A stretch of 64,000 bases of DNA from Thermalbibacter longus. GTDB taxonomy: Bacteria; Chloroflexota; Chloroflexia; Thermomicrobiales; Thermomicrobiaceae. The notes under the pieces are model-generated. The model had not been told where the DNA came from, did not search any database, and saw only the letters and a list, made by a program, of their open reading frames with translations. The stretch covers positions 1 through 64,000 of the forward strand of contig NZ_JAMSLR010000004.1 of assembly GCF_023806485.1 (NCBI RefSeq), in the 5' to 3' direction. Positions within the stretch are counted from its first letter, which is position 1. Every line of letters begins with the position of its first letter. The translations under genes were made by a program, and so were the position numbers. Below, piece by piece: positions 45,073-55,470 of the stretch.

Positions 45073-46242
45073 TCAGCCGCCGAAGATCCGGGCGATCCGG
45101 TCGAGCGCGGCCTCGATCTTGTCGTCGGATTCGGCGAAGCTCAACCGGACACAGCCCGCGCTCACCTCGCCGAATGCGTCGCCCGGCGTCACCCCGACAT
45201 GCGCCTCGTCGATCAGCCGGGCTGCTACCTCCTGGCCACTCAGCCCGGTTCCGCTGACATCGGGGAAGGCGTAGAAGGCGCCCTCGGGCAGCGGACAGCG
45301 GAAGCCGGGGATCTGGTTCAACCGCTCGGTGATCAGGCGCCGGCGCCGGTCCCAGGCCGACACCATCTGCCCGATGAAGTCCTGCGGCCCCTCGAGCGCC
45401 GCGACAGCTCCCCACTGGGCGAACGAGGTGGCGCAGGTGGCGGAATGGCTGTGCACCTTCATGATCTGCTTGATCAGCGGAGCCGGCCCGGCGACGTAGC
45501 CCAGCCGCCACCCGGTCATCGCGTAGGCCTTCGAGAAGCCGTTGACGGTGAGCGTCCGCTCGGCCATACCGGGGAGCGCGGCCAGGCTGTGGTGCCGGTG
45601 ACCGTCGTAGACGATCTTCTCGTAGATCTCGTCCGAGATGACGAGCAGGTCGCGCTCCTGCGCCACCTCGGCGATCGCGGCCAGCTCGGCCTCGCTCAGC
45701 ACCCGCCCGGTCGGGTTGTTGGGGCTGTTGACGATCATCAGCCGGGTCGCCGGCGTGAGCCGGGATTCGATCGCCTCCCTGGAGATCCGGTAGTTCTCGG
45801 CTGGGTCGAGCGGGACGTGCAGGCAGCGCGCACCAGCGATGGTGACCATCGGCTCGTACGACACCCAGCCGGGGTCGAACATCAAGATGTCGTCCCCAGG
45901 CCCGACGAGCGCCAGGATCGAGACGAACAGGGCAGCTTTCCCTCCAGGAGTGACGATGATCTCCGCGGGATCGACCTCGATCGCGTTATCCTCGCGCAGC
46001 TTCCGGGCGATGGCGCGTCGGAGCGCCGGGATCCCGGCGCTGGCGACGTAGTGGGTCTCGCCGCGGAGCATCGCCTCGGCAGCGGCCCGGCAGATGTGCT
46101 CAGGCGTCGGGAAGTCGGGGTCTCCTCCACCGAGGTCGATGACGTCGAGCCCCTGCTCGCGCAGCGTGCGCACGCGATCGCTCACCGCCAGCGTGGGCGA
46201 CGGTCGGAGCTGGACGACGCGCTCGGCAACCTGGTAGGCCAC
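45073..46242 (-). CDS. class I PLP-dependent aminotransferase
   Basis: A 389-residue fold-type I aminotransferase of the aspartate/aromatic family. The PLP lysine is in NGFSKAYAMTGWRLGYVAG. Further conserved blocks are SPNNPTGRVLSEAELAAI (Asn and substrate pocket), VISDEIYEKIVYDG (Asp and Tyr), and a C-terminal VRLSFAESDDKIEAAL with the carboxylate-binding Arg. It likely moves amino groups between aspartate or a related amino acid and 2-oxoglutarate; exact specificity is open. GGAGG precedes the GTG. It is divergent from groES. Confidence 0.9.
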   Translation of the reverse strand: MAYQVAERVVQLRPSPTLAVSDRVRTLREQGLDVIDLGGGDPDFPTPEHICRAAAEAMLRGETHYVASAGIPALRRAIARKLREDNAIEVDPAEIIVTPGGKAALFVSILALVGPGDDILMFDPGWVSYEPMVTIAGARCLHVPLDPAENYRISREAIESRLTPATRLMIVNSPNNPTGRVLSEAELAAIAEVAQERDLLVISDEIYEKIVYDGHRHHSLAALPGMAERTLTVNGFSKAYAMTGWRLGYVAGPAPLIKQIMKVHSHSATCATSFAQWGAVAALEGPQDFIGQMVSAWDRRRRLITERLNQIPGFRCPLPEGAFYAFPDVSGTGLSGQEVAARLIDEAHVGVTPGDAFGEVSAGCVRLSFAESDDKIEAALDRIARIFGG

Positions 46243-46417
46243 GGTACCTCCATTCGTCTCGGGCTACTCGGAATCGCCAGGCACCTGGCGGCCTGGTGGC
46301 GACAGCGATTATGCCTCATCGATCCGCCACTCGGTCGCGCGTCTGCCCCCGAGCCATCGCTATCGCGGAGCCTAAGCCCGCATGATACGACCTGGCGCAA
46401 ATTCAACGCGCTGACCC

Positions 46418-46446
46418 TTGAAAGTTGGCACGGAGTTGAATACTAT
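46418..46446 (+). promoter_or_regulatory. groESL promoter
   Basis: TTGAAA (46418-46423), 17 bp, TACTAT (46441-46446). The CIRCE element starts 10 bases after the -10, the standard layout for HrcA-repressed chaperone promoters. Confidence 0.7.
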
Positions 46447-46455
46447 ACGCACTGG

Positions 46456-46482
46456 TTAGCACTCGATCGTCGAGAGTGCTAA
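46456..46482 (+). promoter_or_regulatory. CIRCE operator
   Basis: TTAGCACTC-N9-GAGTGCTAA is an exact match to the CIRCE consensus, with the GATCGTCGA spacer at 46465-46473. HrcA binds this site and represses groESL until heat stress. No hrcA gene is in the window. Confidence 0.95.
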
Positions 46483-46546
46483 CCGGCAGCAGTTGGGGTA
46501 GTAGGGCGGCGCGGGGGCGCCGCAGCATGAGGGAGGTTGGTTGGCC

Positions 46547-46852
46547 ATGGTGTTGACCAGCACCAAAATCCGGCCGCTGGGTGATCGGGTCGTAGTCAAG
46601 CCGATCCAGCGGGAAGAGGTTACCAAGAGCGGCATCGTCCTGCCGGATACGGCGAAGGAGAAGCCCCAGCGAGGTGAGGTCATCGCTGTTGGGCCGGGCC
46701 GGCTGAACGACGACGGGGAGCGCATGCCGATGGAGGTCAAGGTCGGCGATGAGGTGCTCTTCGCCAAGTATGCCGGCACCGAGCTCAAGATCGACGAGGA
46801 AGAGTACCTGATCCTGAGCGAGAAGGATATTCTGGCGGTCCTGACTGAGTAG
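46547..46852 (+). CDS. groS: co-chaperonin GroES
   Basis: GroES caps the GroEL ring. The 101-residue protein has the core [33 protein letters not shown], the mobile loop around residues 20-35, and the C-terminal [16 protein letters not shown] at 46547 lies 10 bases after GGGAGG; an in-frame TTG at 46541 is possible. It begins the CIRCE-controlled operon. Confidence 0.96.
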   Translation: MVLTSTKIRPLGDRVVVKPIQREEVTKSGIVLPDTAKEKPQRGEVIAVGPGRLNDDGERMPMEVKVGDEVLFAKYAGTELKIDEEEYLILSEKDILAVLTE

Positions 46853-46875
46853 CGAGGGTGCACCGACCGCCCTGA

Positions 46876-48555
<1,680 letters not shown>

Positions 48556-48575
48556 ACCAGGCCGTCGGGACTGCT

Positions 48576-48613
48576 GGGCGCGCTGCCGATCGGCAGCGCG
48601 CCCTCTCCTTTTT
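48576..48613 (+). terminator. groESL intrinsic terminator
   Basis: A perfect 12-bp stem GGGCGCGCTGCC/GGCAGCGCGCCC around GATC, followed by TCTCCTTTTT. It is the clearest rho-independent terminator in the window. Confidence 0.85.
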
Positions 48614-48720
48614 CCCCTGCCAGGGTGACCGGTCACGTTTCGGGTCGTACACTGGGCGCCGGTACGGCCGCATTCGGCCGGTGGCGCGTTCGTCCTGCTC
48701 CAGCAGGGAGGCGGCGCACG

Positions 48721-49944
48721 GTGCAACTCCGCGACCAGCGCCACGCAGCTCCAAACCGCCCGCGCGTGCTGGCGCTCGGCACGTTCCAGCCGGAATATCC
48801 GCGCAATGCGCTCACCCAGGCAGGATTACGGGCGCTCGGCTGCCCCATCGATACCCTCAATGTCCCGGTATGGGATCGGCTACCTGACCGCCTAGCACCC
48901 GCCCGCCGCTGGCGGTCTCTGGCTTCGCTCGGGGTACGGCTGCTTCGAGCCTATGCGACGCTCCTTGTCCGGCTGCCGCGACGGCTCGCTCGGGTCGATG
49001 TGGTGCTAGTCGGCTACCCTGGCCACCTCGATATGCTGGCCCTCGGACCGTTCGTCCGGTTGAGCCGCCGCCGGCTGATCTTCGACCCGCTCGTCACGCT
49101 GACCGACACTCTCGTCGAAGACCGCCGGCTGATTCCGCCCGGGGGGATGCGCGCCCGGGCGATCCGGCTGCTCGACCAGGTCGCCCTCAGGCTGGCTCAC
49201 GTCGTGCTGGCCGATACGGAAGAGAACGCGCAGTACATGCGCGCGCTGGCTCCGTCAGCGCGGTCGCGGATCGTGGTCGTGCCCGTGGGTGCCGATGAGG
49301 AACTCTTCTCGCCGGCGCGGGCGCTGTCGTCTCCTGGCTGGCCGGCGCGGGCACCGGAGGCGCTCCGGGTGCTCTTCTACGGCACCTTCATCCCGCTCCA
49401 CGGGCCGGAGACGATCGTGCGCGCAGCGGCTCTGCTCGGGCCCGAGCGCGCCAGTTTCGTCCTGATCGGGCAAGGCCAGCTCGCCGGCGAGACGCAGGCG
49501 CTCGCCCGAACCCTGGGCTTGCGCAACGCTTGCTTCCTGCCCTGGGTTCCCTACCGCGATCTGCCCGCCTGGATCGCTACCGCGGACGTGGTGCTCGGGA
49601 TCTTCGGAGACACCGCCAAAGCGGCGCGCGTGGTGCCGAACAAGGTCTATCAGGCGATGGCGATGGGCGCCGCGATCGTCACCCGGGACTCGCCTGCTGT
49701 GCGCCGGGTACTGGAGCACGAGCGCTCCGCGTTCCTCGTGCCGCCGGCCGATCCAGCGGCTCTGGCCAGCGCCATCGAGGCACTGAACGATCACGGATTG
49801 CGCGCGAGACTCGGCGCCGCAGCGCGCCAGGCATTCTTGCAGCTCGCCACGCGCCAGGCGCTCGCCGATCGCTTGCAGGACGCGCTGCTGGACTCGCGCT
49901 TGCCCGCGCGCATGCTGGGTGTGGTCGAGAGGGATGGGCGATGA
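48721..49944 (+). CDS. GT4-type glycosyltransferase
   Basis: A 407-residue GT-B fold glycosyltransferase. The C-terminal half has LRVLFYGTFIPLHGPETIVRAAALL, FVLIGQGQLAGETQALA, FLPWVPYRDLPAWIATADVVLGIFG, and VVPNKVYQAMAMGAAIVTRDS. In the last block Gln takes the place of the Glu usually seen in the family's E-x7-E motif. Sugar donor and acceptor are unknown. GTG at 48721 is supported by AGGGAGG 9 bases upstream. It is the first gene of a five-gene cassette; its stop overlaps the next start (ATGA at 49941-49944). Confidence 0.87.
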   Translation: MQLRDQRHAAPNRPRVLALGTFQPEYPRNALTQAGLRALGCPIDTLNVPVWDRLPDRLAPARRWRSLASLGVRLLRAYATLLVRLPRRLARVDVVLVGYPGHLDMLALGPFVRLSRRRLIFDPLVTLTDTLVEDRRLIPPGGMRARAIRLLDQVALRLAHVVLADTEENAQYMRALAPSARSRIVVVPVGADEELFSPARALSSPGWPARAPEALRVLFYGTFIPLHGPETIVRAAALLGPERASFVLIGQGQLAGETQALARTLGLRNACFLPWVPYRDLPAWIATADVVLGIFGDTAKAARVVPNKVYQAMAMGAAIVTRDSPAVRRVLEHERSAFLVPPADPAALASAIEALNDHGLRARLGAAARQAFLQLATRQALADRLQDALLDSRLPARMLGVVERDGR

Positions 49945-50882
49945 GGCTGCCGGTTCGTCCCACTCCGCTCCAGTCAGCCCGTCATGCGGTCTGGCTCGTT
50001 GCTGGGATAGCCCTGCTGGCCCTGGTGGTGCTCTGGGCAGGCCAGTTCGGCTCGACCTTCACCATCCTCCGGGAGGCGCGACCGGCAGCCCTCCTGCTAT
50101 CGCTGCTCCCGGCAACGCTCGCTCCGGTCGTGCACGCCTGGCGCTGGCAACGCATGCTGCAGGCACTCGACCAGTCCTTGCCCCTCCGGGCGGCCGTTCG
50201 TGCCACGGTGGCGGCGACGCTCGCCAACTACATCTTGCCCGGGTACGCGTGGGCGCCGGTAAAGGGACTGGTTGCCCGGCAGGCGTACGGCGTGGGGCTG
50301 GCTCGATCCGCTCCCACGCTGGCAGTCGAGCAAGCGCTGGATGCCGGAGCGCTGATCTTCATGGCTGGACTGGGATATCTGCTGGTTCCCGATCTTGCGA
50401 GCGAGGCGCAGTTCCAGCGACCGGAAGCTGCGCTCTGGCTCGGGCTGCTGGTTGGGGCGGCGCTTATCACGCTCGCGGCGGTACGAGGGAGCCGTCGTCT
50501 CGACTCCCACCTCGAAGCCCTTCGATCGAGCGGCCGGAGACTGCTCGGCGCCCGGGCCCTCTACCCCTGGCTGGGGCTTCTGACGCTCGCCCGCTGGGCC
50601 AGCGATCTCGCCTGCTTCTGGCTGGTGGCTGCGGCGCTGGGGATGCGACTCGATCCAGCACGGCTGCTGCTCCTGGCCGGTCTCCCAGCGCTGGCCGGTC
50701 TGGTGACCCCCATCCCCGGCGGTCTGGGCGTCCGCGAGGGAGGGGCATTGGCAATCGGAGGGCTGCTCGGCTTGCCGGCCGGCCCATTGGCCGGAGCGGC
50801 GCTCCTCCACCGTGGCGTGCTGGTGGCCGGCCTGCCGCTCGCGTTGCTCGCGAGCTCAATCGCTCTCAGGAGTCGACCATGA
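49941..50882 (+). CDS. LPG-synthase-like membrane protein (UPF0104 type)
   Basis: A 313-residue integral membrane protein with about eight hydrophobic segments, resembling the transmembrane region of lysylphosphatidylglycerol synthases and AglD-type proteins. Characteristic blocks are NYILPGYAWAPVKGLVARQAYGVGLARSAPTLAVEQALD and ALAGLVTPIPGGLGVREGG, the latter being the family's PxPGGxGxxE signature. There is no C-terminal aminoacyl-transferase domain. Such stand-alone versions sit near glycosyltransferases and may move or modify lipid-linked sugars, which is inference. Both ends overlap neighbours by 4 bases. Confidence 0.82.
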   Translation: MRLPVRPTPLQSARHAVWLVAGIALLALVVLWAGQFGSTFTILREARPAALLLSLLPATLAPVVHAWRWQRMLQALDQSLPLRAAVRATVAATLANYILPGYAWAPVKGLVARQAYGVGLARSAPTLAVEQALDAGALIFMAGLGYLLVPDLASEAQFQRPEAALWLGLLVGAALITLAAVRGSRRLDSHLEALRSSGRRLLGARALYPWLGLLTLARWASDLACFWLVAAALGMRLDPARLLLLAGLPALAGLVTPIPGGLGVREGGALAIGGLLGLPAGPLAGAALLHRGVLVAGLPLALLASSIALRSRP

Positions 50883-52234
50883 GGACGATCGCTCGAGAGC
50901 GACGCCAGCGAGCGATTCCGGAGCATGCTCAGGCTGCTGCCGGCCGGGAGGCTGCGCTCGTCGCCGCCATCTGGGTTGCCGGGCTGCTCGTTCGGCTGGC
51001 GCTGATGCCAGCGACCTTCCACAGCGACCTCTACCAGATCTACTCTCGGGCCAACGATGCTGTGACCCACGGTGCCTGGCTGAGCTGGAGCGGGCAGGTG
51101 ATCATCCAGCAGGTACACAACCTCTGGTTCCTGGTCATCGAGCGCTGGCTGCCGGATAACAGCGCTATCTGGTCGTCGTACTCCGGAGTCGCCGGCATCG
51201 GGGCACAGCCGTCGGAGCTGGAGCGCTTCCTCTCGTACGCCTATCTGGGTCGCGCGCTCTTCTTGATGAAGCTCCCGTATCTGGTTGCCGACCTGGTGAA
51301 CGGCTGGCTGCTCACCCGGCTGGTCGAGCCGAGGTGGCGGGCACGCGTGCTGGCACTGTGGTGGCTGAATCCGCTGGTGATCTACACCAGCATGATGTTC
51401 GGCCGGCACGACTCGCTCTCCATCGTCGCGGTGCTGGCCGCGATCGTTCTGGCACGACGGGGCGCTCGCCTGGCCGGGCTGATCCTGCTCGGGTTGGGGG
51501 GCCTGGCCCGCTTCTTTCCCGTCTTCGCGCTACCGTTCTATATCGCCGCCTATCGCCGCTCCTGGCGACAGGCACTCCTCCTGGCTGGGGTGATAGCCAC
51601 TCTCTGGCTGTGCCTCGACCTGACTGTCCTGGGCCTGACCGGTCAGAGCCCCACGCTGACACTATTGGGGCGCTATCCGCACGTCCGCTACCTGATCAGC
51701 CTGGCGTTGCCCGTCGGCGACGAGATGGTGCCGCTCCTGCCCATGGGTTACGCCTTGCTGCTCCTGTGGTGGCTCAACCGGCCCAACCAGGGGACGGACG
51801 CCTTCCTGGCCGGGGGCGCGGCCACGATGCTCCTCTTGATCGCGCTGATGCCATTCAACCCGCAGTACGCCATCTGGGCCGTACCGCTCCTGGTGCCCTG
51901 GCTCGCGCTCGACTCGCGGTTGATCCTCGCCCACGCGGCGCAGATCGCGCTGTACGTGGTCTGGCTGGCCCGCTGGGGCAGCAACGTTACCTGGGATCTC
52001 TTCCAGCCGCTCGGGAAGGATCTGGTAGAGCGTTTGCCCGACCCGCAGCTCGTGGCCGCCGCGCTGCTGCCGACCGAAGTCTGGCAGCCGGTCGTGCGCG
52101 GGCTCTTCGCCGCGGTGACACTCTGGCTGGCCTGGCGCGTCCTTGTCCTATGGCGCGCCGGGATGCCGGCTGCGGGCGCGGCGGGTGGAGGCACGGGCGA
52201 TCACGCGCCGGTGAACGAGGAGCAGGCATGCTGA
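50879..52234 (+). CDS. GT-C-type membrane glycosyltransferase
   Basis: A 451-residue multi-span membrane protein with about ten hydrophobic segments. The first extracytoplasmic loop carries ATFHSDLYQIYSRANDA, where the acidic residue near the end of span 1 matches the catalytic Asp of polyprenol-phosphate-sugar-using GT-C enzymes (GT39/GT87-like). ALWWLNPLVIYTSMMFGRHDSL and GLARFFPVFALPFYIAAYRR are typical of this fold. It would transfer a sugar from a lipid carrier outside the membrane. AGGAG precedes the ATG, which overlaps the stop of the upstream gene. Confidence 0.8.
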   Translation: MRTIARERRQRAIPEHAQAAAGREAALVAAIWVAGLLVRLALMPATFHSDLYQIYSRANDAVTHGAWLSWSGQVIIQQVHNLWFLVIERWLPDNSAIWSSYSGVAGIGAQPSELERFLSYAYLGRALFLMKLPYLVADLVNGWLLTRLVEPRWRARVLALWWLNPLVIYTSMMFGRHDSLSIVAVLAAIVLARRGARLAGLILLGLGGLARFFPVFALPFYIAAYRRSWRQALLLAGVIATLWLCLDLTVLGLTGQSPTLTLLGRYPHVRYLISLALPVGDEMVPLLPMGYALLLLWWLNRPNQGTDAFLAGGAATMLLLIALMPFNPQYAIWAVPLLVPWLALDSRLILAHAAQIALYVVWLARWGSNVTWDLFQPLGKDLVERLPDPQLVAAALLPTEVWQPVVRGLFAAVTLWLAWRVLVLWRAGMPAAGAAGGGTGDHAPVNEEQAC

Positions 52235-53622
52235 GGGCGATACTCCAGGCTCGTCGTCTCATGCGAGGGCATCTCCCCAGACGAAGCGGCTCCTGGGGCC
52301 TCTGGCCGGCTGCGCTGCTCGGGCTGGCGCTGTACCTCGCCGGGTGCCGGGCGCCGGTCGCGCTCGTCTCCTCGCTCCCGCCCAGCGCCAGCACCATCAC
52401 GGTGTACACGAGTGCGAGCCAGCCGTTCTATTCGGCGCACGACGGGCTGCGCGGGATCCAGCTTCGCGTGAACGTGCCCACCGAGTTCTCCCCCGGCCAG
52501 ACGCCGGCATTGACCGGGGGGGCATCGCTACGCGTTACCTACGAGCCTGACCTCGACCCGCGCTATCCCGACCGCGACTTCTACGCCTGGCCAGAGAGCG
52601 AGCAGTGGCTCGGCGAGCTGGTCGATGGACGGACGGTCGGGCAGACGTTTCGCTCGCTCTACCCTGGGCTGAACGGCATCACGCTCAGGGTCTCGACGTA
52701 CGGTGCCGACTTCTCCCCCGGCACAGGGCGGCTCAGAGAGGGCCAGCCAGCCATCGTGCGCGAGGCTCCCTTCGCCGGGCGCGAGGTCACGGTGCTCCCC
52801 GGGGGGACCGAGGTAGAGGTCCGCTCGGCTCGCGAGGGCTGGGCCGAGGTGATCCTGCCAGATGGGCGCCGAGGCTACGTCGATCAGGATCAGTTCGCGA
52901 GCTTGCCGCCCCCGTCGCGCCGCAACACCGGAGAGGTGATACTACGCCTCTACCGGCTCTCCGACGGCGCGCTGCTCCGCGAGTCGCGGCTGCCGGCCTC
53001 CACGCTCCACGATCAGAGCCACGTCACCTTCGCATTCGAGCCGCTGCCGGACTCCTACCGGCAGGAGTACCGCTTCACCCTGACCGCTGCCGGCGCGCGG
53101 CCGGGGAGTGCGGTCACCTTCCGCTTCAGTCCCATCGATGTCTACCCGGAAGGAAGCCGACTCGAGGGTAACGGCGAGGCTGACGGCGACCTGATCTTCC
53201 GGCCGGCCTATGCCGAGCGCATGCTGGTAGAGACTCCACTGGACCAGGCCCTGTGGTCGGGGCTGACGGGGGTGCTCGAGGTCACGTTCGAGCCCACCGG
53301 GCCGACGCGTGATTGCTACCTGCGCGTCACGATCCAGGCCGGTGACCGGCCGGTCATCGTGCACTGGTCGTGGATCCGACCGCCGGGCGGTCTGCCGCTC
53401 TCGAGCGCCGACGACCCCGGCGCGCCGGCCGGGGGACTGGTGCTCAACGCGCTCTACGCGGAGGACGTGCCGGTGCTCTCCGTGCTCGGAGGCCTGGCTC
53501 GCGGGTATGCCCGCCTGTTCTGGCGCGATCCTTGGTTAACCGCGGCCTATATTGCCGTCGTCGCCGGAGCGCTGGCCTGGGTGGCACGGCGCGCGCGGGA
53601 GAGCTGGAGCCATGGTGGTTGA
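52228..53622 (+). CDS. SH3-domain lipoprotein with C-terminal membrane span
   Basis: A 464-residue exported protein. Residues 24-40 form a signal peptide ending in the lipobox LAGC (Cys40). Beta-rich regions follow; residues about 170-225 look like a bacterial SH3 domain (VREAPFAGREVTVLPGGTEVEVRSAREGWAEVILPDGRRGYVDQ, given here as position and pattern only in part). A C-terminal hydrophobic segment (about 437-455) precedes a basic tail, so the protein could be held at both ends. I recognise no full-length family. The ATG overlaps the preceding gene by 7 bases. A sensing or scaffolding role in the cassette is inferred. Confidence 0.72.
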   Translation: MLRAILQARRLMRGHLPRRSGSWGLWPAALLGLALYLAGCRAPVALVSSLPPSASTITVYTSASQPFYSAHDGLRGIQLRVNVPTEFSPGQTPALTGGASLRVTYEPDLDPRYPDRDFYAWPESEQWLGELVDGRTVGQTFRSLYPGLNGITLRVSTYGADFSPGTGRLREGQPAIVREAPFAGREVTVLPGGTEVEVRSAREGWAEVILPDGRRGYVDQDQFASLPPPSRRNTGEVILRLYRLSDGALLRESRLPASTLHDQSHVTFAFEPLPDSYRQEYRFTLTAAGARPGSAVTFRFSPIDVYPEGSRLEGNGEADGDLIFRPAYAERMLVETPLDQALWSGLTGVLEVTFEPTGPTRDCYLRVTIQAGDRPVIVHWSWIRPPGGLPLSSADDPGAPAGGLVLNALYAEDVPVLSVLGGLARGYARLFWRDPWLTAAYIAVVAGALAWVARRARESWSHGG

Positions 53623-54412
53623 GCGCTCCTGGCGGCGCTGTCTTCTCTGCGGGGCTGCCTTCGTAGGGCGCGCCTTCCTCTGTCGTAGCTGCGCGGACCG
53701 CTACCGCCGCGAGCCTCCCTCGCCCGCCCTGCGCCGCCAGTTCTACGAGGCGGTCGACCGGACCTACCCGGATTGGGCGAACACCTACGGTGACCACAAC
53801 CTGCCGCGCGGCCTGCTGCGCGAGCTGGAGTCGCTGCCACGCCACCTTTCGGTGCTCGAGCTCGGCGCCGGCGGAGGGTTCTTGCTGCAGGCACTCCAGC
53901 GACTGGGCTATCGCACGTTGATCGGGCTCGACCTGGCCAGGACGGCGCTCGAGCCATTCCGGAGACGGGTGAGCGGGGCGCTCGCCGTCTGCGGTGACGC
54001 CGAGCGCCTGCCGTTCGCCGACGAGAGCCTGGACATCGTGATCTCGAGCGACCTGGTCGAGCATCTGCCCGATCCAGATCGCCATTTCCGGGAGGTGGCC
54101 CGGGTGCTGCGTCCCGGCGGTCACTACCTGTTCAAGACGCCCAACCGTCTCCTGGCGGTGCCCTATTACCGGCTGGCCGGGCTGTACGACTATCCCTTCT
54201 GGCATCCCTCGATGTTCTCGCCGGGCGACTTGCGTCACCGCCTAGCCGCCAGCGGCTTCACCTGCCGCTTCGTCGCACAGCCCAGGCTCACGCCGGCCCA
54301 GCTCCGCAAGGTCCCGATTCGAGGGCTGCGCCCGCTGGCCGAGCGCCTTCCGGTGGGCCGCTTGCCGCCCTGGCTGCGGCCGCATCTCGAAGTGGTCGCC
54401 CGTCGCCGGTGA
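53612..54412 (+). CDS. zinc-ribbon class I SAM methyltransferase
   Basis: A 266-residue protein with an N-terminal zinc ribbon (C10, C13, C24, C27) and a methyltransferase-11-type domain. SAM motif I is VLELGAGGGF (residues 81-90), followed by GLDLARTALEPF, LPFADESLDIVISSDLVEHLPDPD and VLRPGGHYLFKTPN. It overlaps the lipoprotein gene by 11 bases and ends the cassette. The substrate is unknown; methyl capping of a glycan or lipid-linked sugar is one possibility from context. Confidence 0.83.
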   Translation: MVVERSWRRCLLCGAAFVGRAFLCRSCADRYRREPPSPALRRQFYEAVDRTYPDWANTYGDHNLPRGLLRELESLPRHLSVLELGAGGGFLLQALQRLGYRTLIGLDLARTALEPFRRRVSGALAVCGDAERLPFADESLDIVISSDLVEHLPDPDRHFREVARVLRPGGHYLFKTPNRLLAVPYYRLAGLYDYPFWHPSMFSPGDLRHRLAASGFTCRFVAQPRLTPAQLRKVPIRGLRPLAERLPVGRLPPWLRPHLEVVARRR

Positions 54413-54418
54413 GGTCGG

Positions 54419-55297
54419 TCAGACGCCTGGCTGGTAGGCCGCGCGGAGCGGCCCGATCACCTCATCGGCCAGGCGATGCGTGACGCCCTCGGGGAAGGGC
54501 GGTCTTAGGATGAGCACGAGGTGGGTCGCTCCCGCGTCGATATACTGCCGCGCCAGCTCGCGCGTCGCCGCCGGATCGGCGTCGTCGACCCAGAGCTGCA
54601 CCGAGCGCTGGATCGACGAGGGATCGCGGCCGATCTCCAGGCAGTGGCGATCCAGCACCTCGCTCTTGTGGCGAAACGTCTCGACGGGACCACCGCCGAA
54701 ATTCCAGATGTCGGCGTACTGGGCCGCGACCCGGAGCGTCAGTTGCTCGCCGCTCCCGCCGATTACGAAGGGTGGATACGGCTTCTGGACAGGCTTCGGC
54801 TCGCAGCGCGCTTCCCTCAGCCGGTAGTAGCGGCCCTCGAAGCTGGGTGTCTCTTCCGTCCAGAGCCGGCGAATGACCTCGCACGCCTCGCCGAGCATTC
54901 GGATGCGGCGTCCGGGAGGCGGCAATTCGAGACCGTACATGTCGTGCTCGAGCTCGTGCCAGCCCGCGCCGATGCCGAAGTCGAGCCGACCGCCCGAGAT
55001 GACGTCGACGGTCGCGGCCATGTTCGCGAGCACCGCCGGGTGCCGGTAGGTGTTGCCGGTCACCATCACCCCGATGCGCAGCCGCTCGGTCCGAGCGGCC
55101 AGGGCCGCCAGCAGCGACCAGCCCTCCAGGCAGGGCCCGGTGGGGTCCGGGCCGAGCGGGATAAAGTGATCGAACACCCAGGCGTGCTCGACTGCGGGGT
55201 TGGCATCGGCCTCCTGCCAGACGCGCAGGATATCCGCGTAGGTGGTCTGCTGCGGGGACGTCTTGATCCCGAAACTGAGCTGTCTCGCGAGTGCCAT
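54419..55297 (-). CDS. LLM-class F420-dependent oxidoreductase
   Basis: A 292-residue bacterial-luciferase-like TIM-barrel oxidoreductase. Marks of the family are EHAWVFDHFIPLG, RLRIGVMVTGNTYRHPAVLANMAATVDVISGGRLDFGIGAGWHE (pattern only), and PPFVIGGSGEQLTLRVAAQYADIWNFGG. These fit the F420-using subgroup rather than FMN luciferases. AAGGAGG precedes the ATG. The substrate is unknown. It is convergent with the five-gene cassette and divergent from the gamma-glutamyltransferase gene. Confidence 0.85.
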   Translation of the reverse strand: MALARQLSFGIKTSPQQTTYADILRVWQEADANPAVEHAWVFDHFIPLGPDPTGPCLEGWSLLAALAARTERLRIGVMVTGNTYRHPAVLANMAATVDVISGGRLDFGIGAGWHELEHDMYGLELPPPGRRIRMLGEACEVIRRLWTEETPSFEGRYYRLREARCEPKPVQKPYPPFVIGGSGEQLTLRVAAQYADIWNFGGGPVETFRHKSEVLDRHCLEIGRDPSSIQRSVQLWVDDADPAATRELARQYIDAGATHLVLILRPPFPEGVTHRLADEVIGPLRAAYQPGV

Positions 55298-55360
55298 TCT
55301 ACCTCCTTGCCTTGGGCGACGCGGTAGACCCGTGCCGCGGACCGTTCGCCGAGTGGCTAG

Positions 55361-55388
55361 ATTGTAATCATTGCAGCGATGTAATCAA
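55361..55388 (-). promoter_or_regulatory. promoter with two TGATTACA direct repeats
   Basis: On the minus strand TTGATT (55383-55388), 16 bp, TACAAT (55361-55366) gives a promoter for the LLM oxidoreductase. Two exact copies of TGATTACA (plus strand TGTAATCA at 55363-55370 and 55380-55387) overlap the -10 and -35, 17 bases apart, as expected for a regulator binding two successive major-groove faces. Confidence 0.5.
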
Positions 55389-55470
55389 GCGGACGATTCT
55401 CAACTTGTTCTGACAGTCCGGCAGTTCGGTTATGCTACGCAGGGCTGGGCACCACGAAAGGGGCGAGTGA

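Noticed and set aside
51334-52227. Long upstream extension of the SH3 lipoprotein frame
   Set aside because: The ATG at 52228 has AGGAG and is followed by a proper signal peptide; the extension is a shadow of the GT-C gene.
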